Shown in pieces: positions 1-7,230 of a stretch of 13,607 nucleotides of DNA. The notes under the pieces are model-generated. The model worked only from the letters and a program-made list of their open reading frames with translations, ran no database searches and was not told the DNA's origin. Within the stretch, counting starts at the first letter, position 1; the number at the start of each line of letters is the position of its first letter. A program made the position numbers and the translations under genes. Location of the stretch: positions 1 through 13,607 of the forward strand of contig DAIEIL010000013.1 of assembly GCA_027352645.1 (NCBI GenBank), given 5' to 3'. The stretch comes from Rhodobiaceae bacterium. Its GTDB lineage: Bacteria > Pseudomonadota > Alphaproteobacteria > Parvibaculales > Parvibaculaceae.

Positions 1-1
1 T

Positions 2-145
2 CGCGCGCTCGGCTATGACGCCCGCGACGAGGAATATCCGCAATTCACCGGCCATTGCTTCACGGGCGAATATCCGACGCCCCTCACCGACAAGGTCGGC
101 GAACAGCGCACGGACCAATTGTCGCTGCTCTCCGAAATCGCGTAA
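2..145 (+). CDS. purF: Amidophosphoribosyltransferase, C-terminal end (partial)
   Basis: Only the last 47 codons and the TAA stop (143-145) are in the window; the gene starts upstream. The frame ends with a segment containing CFTGEYPTPL and then DQLSLLSEIA. This is the tail I recognise from alphaproteobacterial PurF, just after its phosphoribosyltransferase domain. PurF catalyses the first committed step of purine synthesis: it transfers ammonia from glutamine to PRPP to give phosphoribosylamine, in the cytosol. None of the catalytic domains is visible, so the call rests on this tail and on context: an SDR gene follows after 12 bases, an arrangement I know from other alphaproteobacteria. guaA, another purine gene, lies 10 kb away on the other strand. 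Confidence 0.8.
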   Translation, partial: RALGYDARDEEYPQFTGHCFTGEYPTPLTDKVGEQRTDQLSLLSEIA

Positions 146-157
146 GGCCATCGCAAC

Positions 158-880
158 ATGACTGGACGTCTTCAGGACCGCATTGCGGTCATCACCGGCG
201 CATCGCGCGGAATCGGCCGTGCCGTCGCGCTTGGTTTCGCGGCTGAAGGCGCCCATGTCATCCTCGTCGCACGCACCGTGGGCGGCCTTGAGGAAGTGGA
301 TGACGAGATCCGCAAGATCGGCGGCAAGGCGACGCTGGTTCCGCTCGACCTCACCGACTTCGACGCTCTCGACCGGCTCGGCGCGACGATATTCGAGCGC
401 TGGGGCAAGCTCGACATTCTGGTCGGCAATGCCGGCACGCTCGGCGTGCTGACGCCGGTGAGCCATCTCGAAGTGAAGGCCTGGGACAAGATCGTCAATA
501 CGAACATCACCGCCAACTGGCGCCTGATCCGCTCCTTCGAGCCGCTGCTCAAGCGCTCGGATGCGGGCCGCGCGATCTTCGTGACCTCCAGTTCCGCGCA
601 TAAGGCGAAACCCTTCTGGGGCGGCTATGCGATGAGCAAGGCGGCGCTTGAAGCTCTGGTGCAGACCTGGGCCTCCGAATGCGCGAACACCAACGTCCGC
701 GTCAATCTCCTGAGCCCCGGCGCGACGCGCACGGCCATGCGCAAGCAGGCCATGCCCGGCGAAGATCCCAGCGCGCTGACGAAGCCCGCCGATCTCGTGC
801 CGCTCTTCATCGAACTTGCGATGGCCTCTTGCGAGAGGAATGGCGAGGTCGTGGAGTATAAGAAGCCCGCGAAGGCGTAA
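158..880 (+). CDS. SDR family NAD(P)-dependent oxidoreductase, YciK-like
   Basis: A 240-residue classical short-chain dehydrogenase/reductase, full length for the family. Visible motifs are the dinucleotide-binding TGASRGIG (13-20), Asp63 after strand 3, NAG (91-93), the active-site Asn near 116, Ser144-146, and the catalytic pair Tyr157/Lys161 in YAMSK. The stretch after strand 6 (PGATRTAMR, about 187-195, then EDP and KPADLVPL) closely resembles E. coli YciK, so this subgroup is favoured over FabG. The substrate is unknown; YciK-type enzymes are poorly characterised, and no steroid or fatty-acid role should be assumed. The ATG at 158 follows the purF stop by 12 bases, with a weak AAGG overlapping that stop, so the two are probably cotranscribed. 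It converges on der, whose stop lies 72 bases further on. Confidence 0.9.
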   Translation: MTGRLQDRIAVITGASRGIGRAVALGFAAEGAHVILVARTVGGLEEVDDEIRKIGGKATLVPLDLTDFDALDRLGATIFERWGKLDILVGNAGTLGVLTPVSHLEVKAWDKIVNTNITANWRLIRSFEPLLKRSDAGRAIFVTSSSAHKAKPFWGGYAMSKAALEALVQTWASECANTNVRVNLLSPGATRTAMRKQAMPGEDPSALTKPADLVPLFIELAMASCERNGEVVEYKKPAKA

Positions 881-919
881 CGCGCCGACCGGTTTCCGCC
901 TTCCCCAACTCTCCAAGGA

Positions 920-936
920 GTGGCCTGCAGGGCCGC
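920..936. terminator. Weak hairpin between convergent genes
   Basis: In the 72-base gap between the convergent SDR and der stops, GTGGCC (920-925) can pair with GGCCGC (931-936) around a five-base loop, including one G-U pair. On the plus strand it is followed by a T-rich but interrupted stretch (944-960). The position suits a terminator for the purF-SDR transcript, but there is no clean U run and the stem is short, so this is only a candidate. Confidence 0.2.
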
Positions 937-952
937 ACCTCGAAATTTGACC

Positions 953-2365
953 TTATTTCTTGTCCGCGAAGGGGTTCTTGCGCGCGCGCATGAACAGGCG
1001 GATCGGCACGCCCGGCAGGTCGAAGGTTTCGCGCAATCCATTCACCAGATAGCGGCGATAAGCGGTCGGCACTTCTTCCGCGCGGTTCGAAAAGACCGCG
1101 AAAGTCGGCGGACGCGATTTGACCTGCGCCATATATTTGATGTTGATCGCGCGGCCTTTCACGGCGGGCGGCGGATGGCGCGAAATCGCTTCTTCAAGCC
1201 AGCGATTGAGCTTGGCCGTCGAGATGCGCGCATTCCAGAGCGTATGCACCTTCTCGATCATGGGCATCAGCTTGTCCGTGCCGCGCCCCGTCAGGGCCGA
1301 AAGCGTGACGATGGGAAGCCCGCGCACCTGCGGCAACAGGCGCTCCAGCTCTTCCTTCAGCTCACGGAGCTTCGCCTGAGTATCTTCGACCACATCCCAC
1401 TTGTTGACGACGATCAGCATCGCCCGGCCTTCCTGCTCGACGAGATCGACGATGTGCAGGTCCTGCCGCTCGAAGGGAATGCTCGCATCGAGCGTGACGG
1501 CGACGACTTCCGCAAAACGGATGGCGCGCAGCGTATCGGCGACGGAAAGCTTTTCGAGTTTCTGCGTGACGCGGGCGCGGCGGCGCATGCCCGCCGTGTC
1601 CCAAAGCTTCACGCGGCGGCCGCGCCATGTCCATTCGATGCCGATGGCGTCGCGCGTGATGCCCGCTTCGGGGCCGGTCAGCATGCGGTCTTCGCCGAGG
1701 AGGTAGTTCACCAGTGTCGACTTACCGACATTGGGACGGCCGACGACGGCGATGCGGAGCGGCGCTTCGAGATCCGGCTCATAGGGCGCTTCGGGATCGA
1801 AGCGGCCATCAGCATCTTCGGCTTCCGCAAGCGCGTCCTCGACGGCCTGCTCGCGCTCCTCTTCCTCGATCCGGTCGGCATAAGGTTGCAGCGATTGATA
1901 AAGCGCGGACAGCCCCTCGCCATGTTCGGCGGAAAGCGGAATAGGCGCGCCGAGGCCAAGCTCGAAGGCTTCCATGCGGCCCGACTCGCCCGCGCCGCCT
2001 TCGCACTTGTTGGCGACGAGCACGACCGGCGTCGGAGACTTGCGCAGGATCTGGGCGAAGCGCTTGTCGAGCGGCGTTACACCCGCGCGCGCATCCATGA
2101 GCAGAAGGCATACATCCGCCTCGGCGATGGCAGCATCGGTCTGCCGGCGCATGCGCCCTTCGAGGCTTTCGGTGGCGGCTTCTTCAAGGCCCGCGGTGTC
2201 CACGACCGTGAAGGTGAGGTCGCCGAGATGCGCCTCGCCCTCGCGGCGGTCGCGCGTCACCCCCGGCGTGTCATCGACAAGAGCAAGCTTCTTGCCGACC
2301 AACCGATTGAATAGCGTGGACTTGCCGACATTCGGCCTGCCCACAATGGCAACTTTGAATGGCAC
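953..2365 (-). CDS. der: Ribosome biogenesis GTPase Der (EngA), tandem GTPase domains
   Basis: A 470-residue protein with the architecture unique to Der: two GTPase domains and a C-terminal KH-like domain. Domain 1 shows GRPNVGKS (9-16), DTPGVTRDR (32-40), DTAG (56-59) and NKCE (119-122). After an acidic linker (about 166-200), domain 2 shows GRPNVGKS (209-216), DTAGM (256-260) and NKWD (321-324). The KH-like part runs from about 375 to the Lys-rich end. Der binds the 50S precursor and is needed for late large-subunit assembly. The G4 motif of domain 1 ends in Glu rather than the usual Asp; from memory this is common in alphaproteobacteria. The start is GTG (2363-2365), with a purine-rich GAGAGGG about ten bases upstream. 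It lies 46 bases behind bamB, as last gene of the panB-TPR-bamB-der run. Confidence 0.97.
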   Translation of the reverse strand: MPFKVAIVGRPNVGKSTLFNRLVGKKLALVDDTPGVTRDRREGEAHLGDLTFTVVDTAGLEEAATESLEGRMRRQTDAAIAEADVCLLLMDARAGVTPLDKRFAQILRKSPTPVVLVANKCEGGAGESGRMEAFELGLGAPIPLSAEHGEGLSALYQSLQPYADRIEEEEREQAVEDALAEAEDADGRFDPEAPYEPDLEAPLRIAVVGRPNVGKSTLVNYLLGEDRMLTGPEAGITRDAIGIEWTWRGRRVKLWDTAGMRRRARVTQKLEKLSVADTLRAIRFAEVVAVTLDASIPFERQDLHIVDLVEQEGRAMLIVVNKWDVVEDTQAKLRELKEELERLLPQVRGLPIVTLSALTGRGTDKLMPMIEKVHTLWNARISTAKLNRWLEEAISRHPPPAVKGRAINIKYMAQVKSRPPTFAVFSNRAEEVPTAYRRYLVNGLRETFDLPGVPIRLFMRARKNPFADKK

Positions 2366-2392
2366 GGGGCTAATGCCCTCTCTTAACTCTCG

Positions 2393-2408
2393 GGCGCCCG
2401 CAGGCGCC
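2393..2408. other. GC-rich intercistronic hairpin between bamB and der
   Basis: GGCGCC (2393-2398) and GGCGCC (2403-2408) form a perfect six-pair stem with a four-base loop in the 46-base gap between the bamB stop and the der GTG. No U run follows on the minus strand. If it matters, it more likely shapes mRNA stability or der translation than ends transcription. Because GGCGCC is self-complementary and common in GC-rich DNA, chance is possible. Confidence 0.25.
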
Positions 2409-2411
2409 GGG

Positions 2412-3782
2412 TCACTTCAACGCTACGAGTTCCGCGTCGTCGGTCAATACATAGACAATGCCGTCGGCAACGATCGGCGCAATCAACGCCTTACCCGGCA
2501 AGTCGATCTCGCTCTTGATCTCGCCGGTCTTGGCCTCGACCATGACAGCCTTGCCCGTCGTCGAGACGAATACCAGCTTGCCGCTCACGAGCAGCGGGCC
2601 GCTCCACTCGATCGGGTCCTTCTTGGCTTCCTCATCCTCATAGCGAGCAAGCTTGGTCAGCCAGCGGATGCGGCCATCGCGGCGCGACAACGCGACAATT
2701 TCCTGATCCGCAGTGACGAGGAAAATATACTCGCCCGCAACCCAGGGCGTCTGCACGCCGGAAATATCCTTGGTCCAGACGCGCTCGCCGGTACGGAGGT
2801 CGATGGACACCATGCGCCCCGCATGGCTGATCGCAAACACGCGGTCGTGGTCGATCACCGGACGGCCCGCAATGTCGTTGAGCTCGGAGAGCGAGGTCAG
2901 CGATCCGGTGCGCGTCAGCGAATCCGACCAGAGCACGGTGCCATTCTCGACGCGCAGCGCGAAAAGCTCGCCCGAGGAATAGGGGACGATGACGATAGAG
3001 CCGGAAACGGCAGGGCTCGTGGCGGCAAGAATGCCCGCGCTTTCCGTGATGCCGCGATGGCGCCAGAGGATATCGCCCTTGTCCTGCGACAGGCAGATCA
3101 TCTGATTGTCCGACGTCACGACGAAGACCTTGCCCTCGCTCGCCGTCGGCGAGGCGCGGAACGGAACGCCGGCGTCCGTCGTCCAGAGAACCTTGCCGCT
3201 CGACGCGTCGAGCGCATGAACCTTGCCGAAGCCTGTGGCGACGAAGAGTTTGCCGCCGTCAAAAGCAACGCCGCCGCCGCGTGCCTTCTCGGAATCCTCG
3301 TCTTCCGGCGTCAGATCCTGCTTCCAGAGCTGGTTGCCGGACTTGGCGTCGAAGGCGCGCACGCCTGCTTCCGCATCGAGGACGAAGACCTTGCCATCCG
3401 CGACGATGGGCGACGCGACGACGCGCGATATGCTTCCGGAGCCAGCGCCCGCGCTCACGCTCCACAGCTTGGTCAGGCTGCCCGGCCCGGCGAGATTGTA
3501 ATATGCGTTGTCGGCCGTGCCGCCCGGCTGCGTCCAGTCCTTGTTCTGAACGGGTTCTGGCAGATCGACCTCGCTGTCCTTGATCTCCGGATCAACTTCG
3601 AGCTTCGTGTCGAGTTCCATGACCGAGAGACGCTTGCCCGGAAGCTTCGGCTTGGGCGCGGAGCTGAACATGTCGTCGATGGTGCTGCAGCCGCCAAGGC
3701 CGAGCATGGCGACAGCCATCACGACGAGCCCTGCCGACCTGACCTTGGCCCCGATGCCGGCAGACCTGAAATCCGCAACCAT
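2412..3782 (-). CDS. bamB: Outer membrane protein assembly factor BamB (lipoprotein, PQQ-like propeller)
   Basis: Taken from the ATG at 3780-3782, this is a 456-residue lipoprotein. The N-terminus has Arg/Lys, a hydrophobic stretch (about 16-28) and a lipobox LGGC with the lipidated Cys at 32. After a Pro/Lys linker there are about eight beta-propeller blades with PQQ-like repeats, seen as recurring G(K/E)xLW-type units such as SGNQLW, SGKVLW, KGDILW and NGTVLW, ending with ELVALK. BamB is the periplasm-facing scaffold of the BAM complex that inserts beta-barrel proteins into the outer membrane. The frame stays open to a GTG at 3791 that overlaps the upstream TGA. I prefer the ATG because GGAG sits eight bases before it, whereas GTG has that GGAG directly abutting. 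It follows the YfgM-like gene by five bases, so the two are probably translationally coupled. Confidence 0.93.
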   Translation of the reverse strand: MVADFRSAGIGAKVRSAGLVVMAVAMLGLGGCSTIDDMFSSAPKPKLPGKRLSVMELDTKLEVDPEIKDSEVDLPEPVQNKDWTQPGGTADNAYYNLAGPGSLTKLWSVSAGAGSGSISRVVASPIVADGKVFVLDAEAGVRAFDAKSGNQLWKQDLTPEDEDSEKARGGGVAFDGGKLFVATGFGKVHALDASSGKVLWTTDAGVPFRASPTASEGKVFVVTSDNQMICLSQDKGDILWRHRGITESAGILAATSPAVSGSIVIVPYSSGELFALRVENGTVLWSDSLTRTGSLTSLSELNDIAGRPVIDHDRVFAISHAGRMVSIDLRTGERVWTKDISGVQTPWVAGEYIFLVTADQEIVALSRRDGRIRWLTKLARYEDEEAKKDPIEWSGPLLVSGKLVFVSTTGKAVMVEAKTGEIKSEIDLPGKALIAPIVADGIVYVLTDDAELVALK

Positions 3783-3787
3783 GAATG

Positions 3788-4537
3788 TCACTCCGGCTTC
3801 GCGGCCGCGTCGGCGGGCGCTGCATTGTTGGTGGTCGAAGCGGCTCCGGCCGCTGCCGGTTTCGCTTCGGATTTCGCCGCGGGCCTCGGCAGATGCGGCG
3901 CGATCAGCGCCTGCATCACATGAGCGCGATCGCGAATGCCTGCCGATGTTGCGGCATCGCCGACGATCGCGTCGAAATAGCCCTGCGCCTCGGCATATTT
4001 GCCGGCCTTGTACGCCGAGAGACCGAGAACCTCGCGAGCGCTGTTCTTCCAGCCATTCTCGCTGTCATTGAGTTCGCCGATGCGCGCCTTGATGTCGTCA
4101 TAGCTGGCAGTGTCGACGACGAGCAAAGCCGCCTTGACGCGCGCCATGTCGCGCAGCGTCTGCGGAACACCGGACTTCGCGGCCAACGCGTCGTAAACGA
4201 CGACCGCGCCCTTCGCGTCGCCCGCATCGACAAGCGCGGCGGCTTGGCGGAGTTGCGCCAGCGCGGCGTAGCCCGCAGGCGCCGTCGCGGCGAATTCGCC
4301 GTAAGCGGCGGCGGCCTTTGCCGGGCCGTCCTTCGCCGCCTGTTCGACGATCGCGATATAGCGGGCGGAAGCCGCCTCGTTGCGCGAGCGTTCCCAGGCG
4401 CGCCATCCGACGATCGCGGTTGCGATGACGATGATCGCGACCGCGAGGCCGACGAGATAGATGCCGAATTTTTCCCAAAGCTGCTTCAACCGGTCGCGGC
4501 GAAGGTCTTCTTCGATTTCACGGAAGAGATCGGTCAA
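3788..4537 (-). CDS. Membrane-anchored TPR-like protein of the YfgM type
   Basis: I place the start at TTG (4535-4537), giving 249 residues. GGAG lies seven bases upstream, and the protein then begins TDLFREIEEDLRRDRL, the usual N-terminus of this family; an ATG at 4618 would add 27 unrelated residues. A short cytoplasmic amphipathic segment is followed by one membrane helix (about 26-47), then an Ala-rich helical region (about 50-215) of TPR-like hairpins, and a low-complexity Ala/Pro/Lys tail. The type is N-in, with a periplasmic TPR domain. In E. coli, YfgM interacts with the SecYEG translocon and periplasmic chaperones and is encoded just before bamB, as here. The same order supports a role in handing exported proteins to envelope assembly. 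That functional link is inferred from family and neighbourhood, not from catalytic motifs, since there are none. Confidence 0.85.
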   Translation of the reverse strand: MTDLFREIEEDLRRDRLKQLWEKFGIYLVGLAVAIIVIATAIVGWRAWERSRNEAASARYIAIVEQAAKDGPAKAAAAYGEFAATAPAGYAALAQLRQAAALVDAGDAKGAVVVYDALAAKSGVPQTLRDMARVKAALLVVDTASYDDIKARIGELNDSENGWKNSAREVLGLSAYKAGKYAEAQGYFDAIVGDAATSAGIRDRAHVMQALIAPHLPRPAAKSEAKPAAAGAASTTNNAAPADAAAKPE

Positions 4538-4650
4538 GAGCGCACTCCGAAGGGTGACCAGGAAGCAATAATCAGGGAAGGCGCCGACGCGGCGCGAGAC
4601 GCCCTCCCCCTCACCCACTCACATGGGCGGCGTAAAATAGCCCGAGGGCC

Positions 4651-4673
4651 CCGGATTGGCAAACCTCATCCGG
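4651..4673. terminator. Hairpin downstream of panB, possible weak terminator
   Basis: In the 162-base gap between the panB stop and the TTG start of the YfgM-like gene, CCGGAT (4651-4656) and ATCCGG (4668-4673) form a perfect six-pair stem with an 11-base loop. On the minus strand a short U-containing stretch (ATTTTAC) appears only about ten bases past the stem. This could be a weak terminator or attenuator letting the YfgM-bamB-der part be expressed apart from panB. The rest of the gap holds no gene I can support. Confidence 0.25.
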
Positions 4674-4699
4674 CCGGAAAGCCCCACAAACGCCTGTAA

Positions 4700-5524
4700 T
4701 TATTTTACTTTTTTCATGCCGTAGGTGTGCTCGGCGGCCGGAAAGGTCCGCGCGCGCACTTCGCGGGCATAGGCTTCGGCCGCGCCGGCGATCTGGGCGC
4801 CCAGCGTGGCGAATTCCTTGACGAATTTCGGCGCGCGGGGGGAAAGGCCCAGCATGTCTTCCAGCACCAGAATCTGGCCGTCGCAGGCCGCCGAAGCGCC
4901 GATGCCGATGGTCGGCACGTCGATCTGGCCGGTGATCTTGGCAGCCAGCGGCTCGGCCATGCCTTCGAGCACAACGGCAAAGGCGCCCGCTTCAGCAACT
5001 GCCCTCGCGTCTTCCTCGATCGCCGCCCATTCCTCCTCGACGCGGCCTTGCGTCTTGAAGCCGCCCATGACCTGGATCGACTGCGGCGTCAGGCCGATAT
5101 GAGCCATGACCGGAATGCCGCGCTCATTGAGATAGCGGATGGTCGGCGCGAGGCGCTTGCCGCCTTCGAGCTTCACGGCCGTGCAGCCCGTTTCCTTGAT
5201 GATGCGGACGGCATTGCGGAAGGCGACTTCGGGGCTCTCCTCATAGGAGCCGAAGGGCATGTCCACGACGACAAGCGCGCGCTCCGTGCCGCGAACCACG
5301 GCGGAACCATGCGCGATCATCATGTCGAGCGTGACGCCAAGCGTCGTCTCCATGCCGTACATGACCATGCCCAGCGAGTCGCCGACCAGAATCACATCGA
5401 CATAGGGGTCGATATAGCGCGCCGTATGCGCGTGATAGCCGGTCAGGCAAACCACCGGCTCGTTGCCCTTGCGGGCGCGGATATCGGGAACCGTGATGCG
5501 CTTGATCTTGGACTGTACTGACAT
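4700..5524 (-). CDS. panB: 3-methyl-2-oxobutanoate hydroxymethyltransferase (ketopantoate synthase)
   Basis: A 274-residue PanB, full length for this TIM-barrel family. It transfers a hydroxymethyl group from 5,10-methylene-tetrahydrofolate to alpha-ketoisovalerate, giving ketopantoate, the first step of pantothenate and coenzyme A synthesis. Visible landmarks are LVGDSLGM with metal-binding Asp49 and Ser50, VVVDMPFGSY with Asp88, AVKLEGG with metal-ligand Glu120, MAHIGLTPQS (140-149), VLEGM with the catalytic Glu187, and IGIGAS (206-211). It starts at ATG 5522-5524 with a purine-rich GGGA upstream. No panC is in the window, so the pathway is not clustered here. It heads the minus-strand run that continues to der, though the 162-base gap downstream suggests the next genes may also have their own promoter. 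Confidence 0.97.
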   Translation of the reverse strand: MSVQSKIKRITVPDIRARKGNEPVVCLTGYHAHTARYIDPYVDVILVGDSLGMVMYGMETTLGVTLDMMIAHGSAVVRGTERALVVVDMPFGSYEESPEVAFRNAVRIIKETGCTAVKLEGGKRLAPTIRYLNERGIPVMAHIGLTPQSIQVMGGFKTQGRVEEEWAAIEEDARAVAEAGAFAVVLEGMAEPLAAKITGQIDVPTIGIGASAACDGQILVLEDMLGLSPRAPKFVKEFATLGAQIAGAAEAYAREVRARTFPAAEHTYGMKKVK

Positions 5525-5574
5525 GCCGGATCATCCCTGCGTTGAGGCCGAGCCCGATTGAGGCCGCCCAATAG

Positions 5575-5580
5575 ATAATA
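5575..5580 (-). promoter_or_regulatory. Possible -10 element for panB
   Basis: On the minus strand TATTAT matches the TATAAT consensus at five of six positions and lies about 50 bases upstream of the panB ATG, in the least GC-rich part of the gap. No convincing -35 hexamer lies 16-18 bases upstream of it, so this is a weak candidate only. Confidence 0.2.
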
Positions 5581-5621
5581 TCTGCGCGTGGAATTTCGAG
5601 GCGGCCGGACGCCGCGCCGGA

Positions 5622-5661
5622 AAGGGCTTCAAAATCAAGCCCTTGGGTGCCTCCCGGCACC
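5622..5661. terminator. Two tandem perfect hairpins before panB
   Basis: AAGGGCTT (5622-5629) pairs with AAGCCCTT (5637-5644) around a seven-base loop. One base further, GGTGCC (5646-5651) pairs with GGCACC (5656-5661) around a four-base loop. On the minus strand the order is GC-rich hairpin first, then the eight-pair hairpin whose last arm ends in CCCTTT. They lie 73-112 bases after the stop of the amber-split membrane gene and 98-137 bases before panB. The likeliest role is termination of the upstream pair, but the U run is only three long, and a leader role for panB is possible. The rest of 5525-5733 shows no gene. Confidence 0.4.
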
Positions 5662-5733
5662 TTACCCGATCCTTGTGGCGCGACCTTATCCGACGCGGAG
5701 GCTGGGCGCAATCAGACGGGATGGGGCCGCCTG

Positions 5734-6531
5734 TTAGCCTGCATCCGACTTGTCAAGGTCGTGGGCCAGCGTACCGGGCGGCCCGACCAGTTCGCGATAG
5801 GCGATAGAGAGCGCCGCAACGCCGACAATGGCGAAGAAGATGTAGAAGACCGCCCCAAGCACATAGACGGCGAATGTCGGGAGCCCAAGCGACAGCAGCA
5901 CCGTGCCGACCACCACGAAGGCAACCGCGATGGGCAGAGTCGCAAGCATCATCAGCAACACGAGGCGCCAGAAATTGCCGCTTGTGCGCTAAAGGATCAG
6001 CCGCGGATCGATCGGCTCATCGACCGCAATGCCCGGGAGCAGCAGCAAGAGGCGCGTGAAATAGTAAAGGGCGAAAGCCAGTGCAACGAGCCCCAGCAAT
6101 GCGACTAGCGCGAGGGAGGAGCTGGCGGCCCCATCATTCAGTGCGACCGTCATGGCGGCCATGATGTAGCCCGGTAGCATGAACAGGCCGAGAAAGATCG
6201 ACACCATCAAAAAGCGCGCCTCGCGCTTGCCGAAGTGAAGATGAAAACTGCCGGGCGCCACGTCGCCGACGAGAATGAAGCGGTGCCACGCAACCGCGAT
6301 GATCGGCCAGAGGAAGAGCGACGCGATCTCGAGAAGAAAGCGCAATCCCGGATTGGCCTCTGCATCGAGCAGGGCTCCAACGATCGTCAGCGTGATGTAG
6401 AGACTGCCCGGCAACCAGATGAGCCTGAGCATCTGTCCGAAATGCGCCCAGGCGCCCGCATAGGCTTCCTTGACCGCCGCGGCGACATCGAGCTTGCGAT
6501 GGCTCGCGACCGGCTGAAACGGATCGCTCAT
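5734..6531 (-). pseudogene. Multi-pass membrane protein interrupted by an in-frame amber codon
   Basis: From ATG 6529-6531 the frame encodes 180 residues, meets TAG at 5989-5991, then continues in the same frame for 84 sense codons to TAA at 5734-5736. The first part has a cytosolic N-terminus and about four hydrophobic helices (near 37-57, 64-87, 107-131 and 139-170), ending AVDEPIDPRLIL. After the TAG comes RTSGNFWRL and two more strong helices. The pattern of a loop with AVDE then a T-x-GNFWRL re-entry is what I expect of uncharacterised six-helix membrane proteins resembling YciC or phosphodiesterase membrane domains. The TAG therefore splits one protein rather than separating two genes. 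The start overlaps the TGA of the upstream TPR gene (ATGA), so the two are coupled. A recent nonsense mutation, suppressed amber or sequencing error are all possible. Function is unknown. Confidence 0.75.
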
Positions 6532-7091
6532 TTCACTCCCCCGCCCAGCTGCGCCTTCCGCGCGCGCTTGGCGTCGAGTGCGAAGACATGATCCTGATAG
6601 TCGCGGTTGCCCGGCTCGATGGTGAGCGCCTGCATATAGTCGCGGCGCGCGGGCTCGTACTGGTTCAGCGCTTCATAGGCAGCACCGCGCACGAAAAAAG
6701 ATGCCGCACGATACTTGTCGAGATTGACCGCCTTGTCGGCATCCTGGAGCGCGCGCTGGTACTCGCCGAGATCGCGCAAGGCATTCGAGCGATTGGCGTA
6801 GATCATGCCATCGCCCGGCGCATATTTGAGCGCCTCCGTATAGTCGACGATGGAACGCTTCGAATCCCCGAGGTTCCGATAGGCGACGCCGCGATTGATG
6901 AGCGCGGCGACGAGATCCTCCTTCGCGAGCTGCCCGGACTCGATCGCCTTGGTGCAGTAGCCGATCGCGGATTTGTCGTTGCCGCTGCGAAACTGCTCAT
7001 AACAGAGCGTGTTGTCGCCGACAGCGTCGGCATGGGCTGCAGCGGGCAGAAGCCCGACGACAAGGAACCCGGCTAACACGAAGCGTCTCAT
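6528..7091 (-). CDS. Secreted TPR-repeat protein
   Basis: A 187-residue protein with a clear signal peptide: two Arg, a hydrophobic core to about residue 18, and a likely cut after AHA or ADA (near 21-23). The mature part is almost all tetratricopeptide repeats, at roughly 26-57, 61-94, 95-128 and 129-162, with the usual Ala/Gly, Tyr and Pro spacing (for example NRGVAYRNLGD and ANRSNALRDLGEY). TPRs bind other proteins and have no catalysis, so the partner is unknown; export suggests the periplasm. Cys30 and Cys46 in the first repeat might form a disulphide. The start is well supported: GGGAGG lies about five bases before the ATG at 7089-7091. Its stop overlaps the start of the membrane protein downstream, so that protein is a natural candidate partner. 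Confidence 0.85.
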   Translation of the reverse strand: MRRFVLAGFLVVGLLPAAAHADAVGDNTLCYEQFRSGNDKSAIGYCTKAIESGQLAKEDLVAALINRGVAYRNLGDSKRSIVDYTEALKYAPGDGMIYANRSNALRDLGEYQRALQDADKAVNLDKYRAASFFVRGAAYEALNQYEPARRDYMQALTIEPGNRDYQDHVFALDAKRARKAQLGGGVK

Positions 7092-7203
7092 CGTATCCTC
7101 CCAACAGGGGCAAGCCCAAGTCTAGCGCCGCCCGCGCATCATGAAAACCAGTAACGATACCCTCGCTATCGCACGATGAGAGCGATCCATCGAAACGCAC
7201 TGA

Positions 7204-7230
7204 ATTAAAAGTCTTTCCTCTGACGGTCAA
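7204..7230 (-). promoter_or_regulatory. Possible sigma-70-type promoter for the TPR and membrane gene pair
   Basis: On the minus strand TTGACC (7225-7230) matches the -35 consensus at five of six bases, and TTTAAT (7204-7209) matches the -10 at five of six. The spacer is 15 bases, shorter than the ideal 17, which lowers confidence. It would give a leader of about 105 bases before the ATG at 7091. Confidence 0.35.

Noticed and set aside
920..2314. Long plus-strand open frame of 464 codons opposite der
   Set aside because: It lies exactly antisense to der, whose GTPase motifs are unmistakable. Its composition is Arg/His/Asp-rich, as expected of a GC-rich shadow frame, with no recognisable family.
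1974..3923. Plus-strand open frame of 649 codons across der, bamB and the YfgM-like gene
   Set aside because: It runs antisense to three recognised genes and shows no domain, only Arg/Ala-rich shadow sequence.
5989..6531. Calling the 180-residue membrane protein and the 75-residue downstream frame two separate genes
   Set aside because: Both are in one frame, separated by one TAG, and together form a typical six-helix protein. The downstream piece has no good ribosome binding site of its own.
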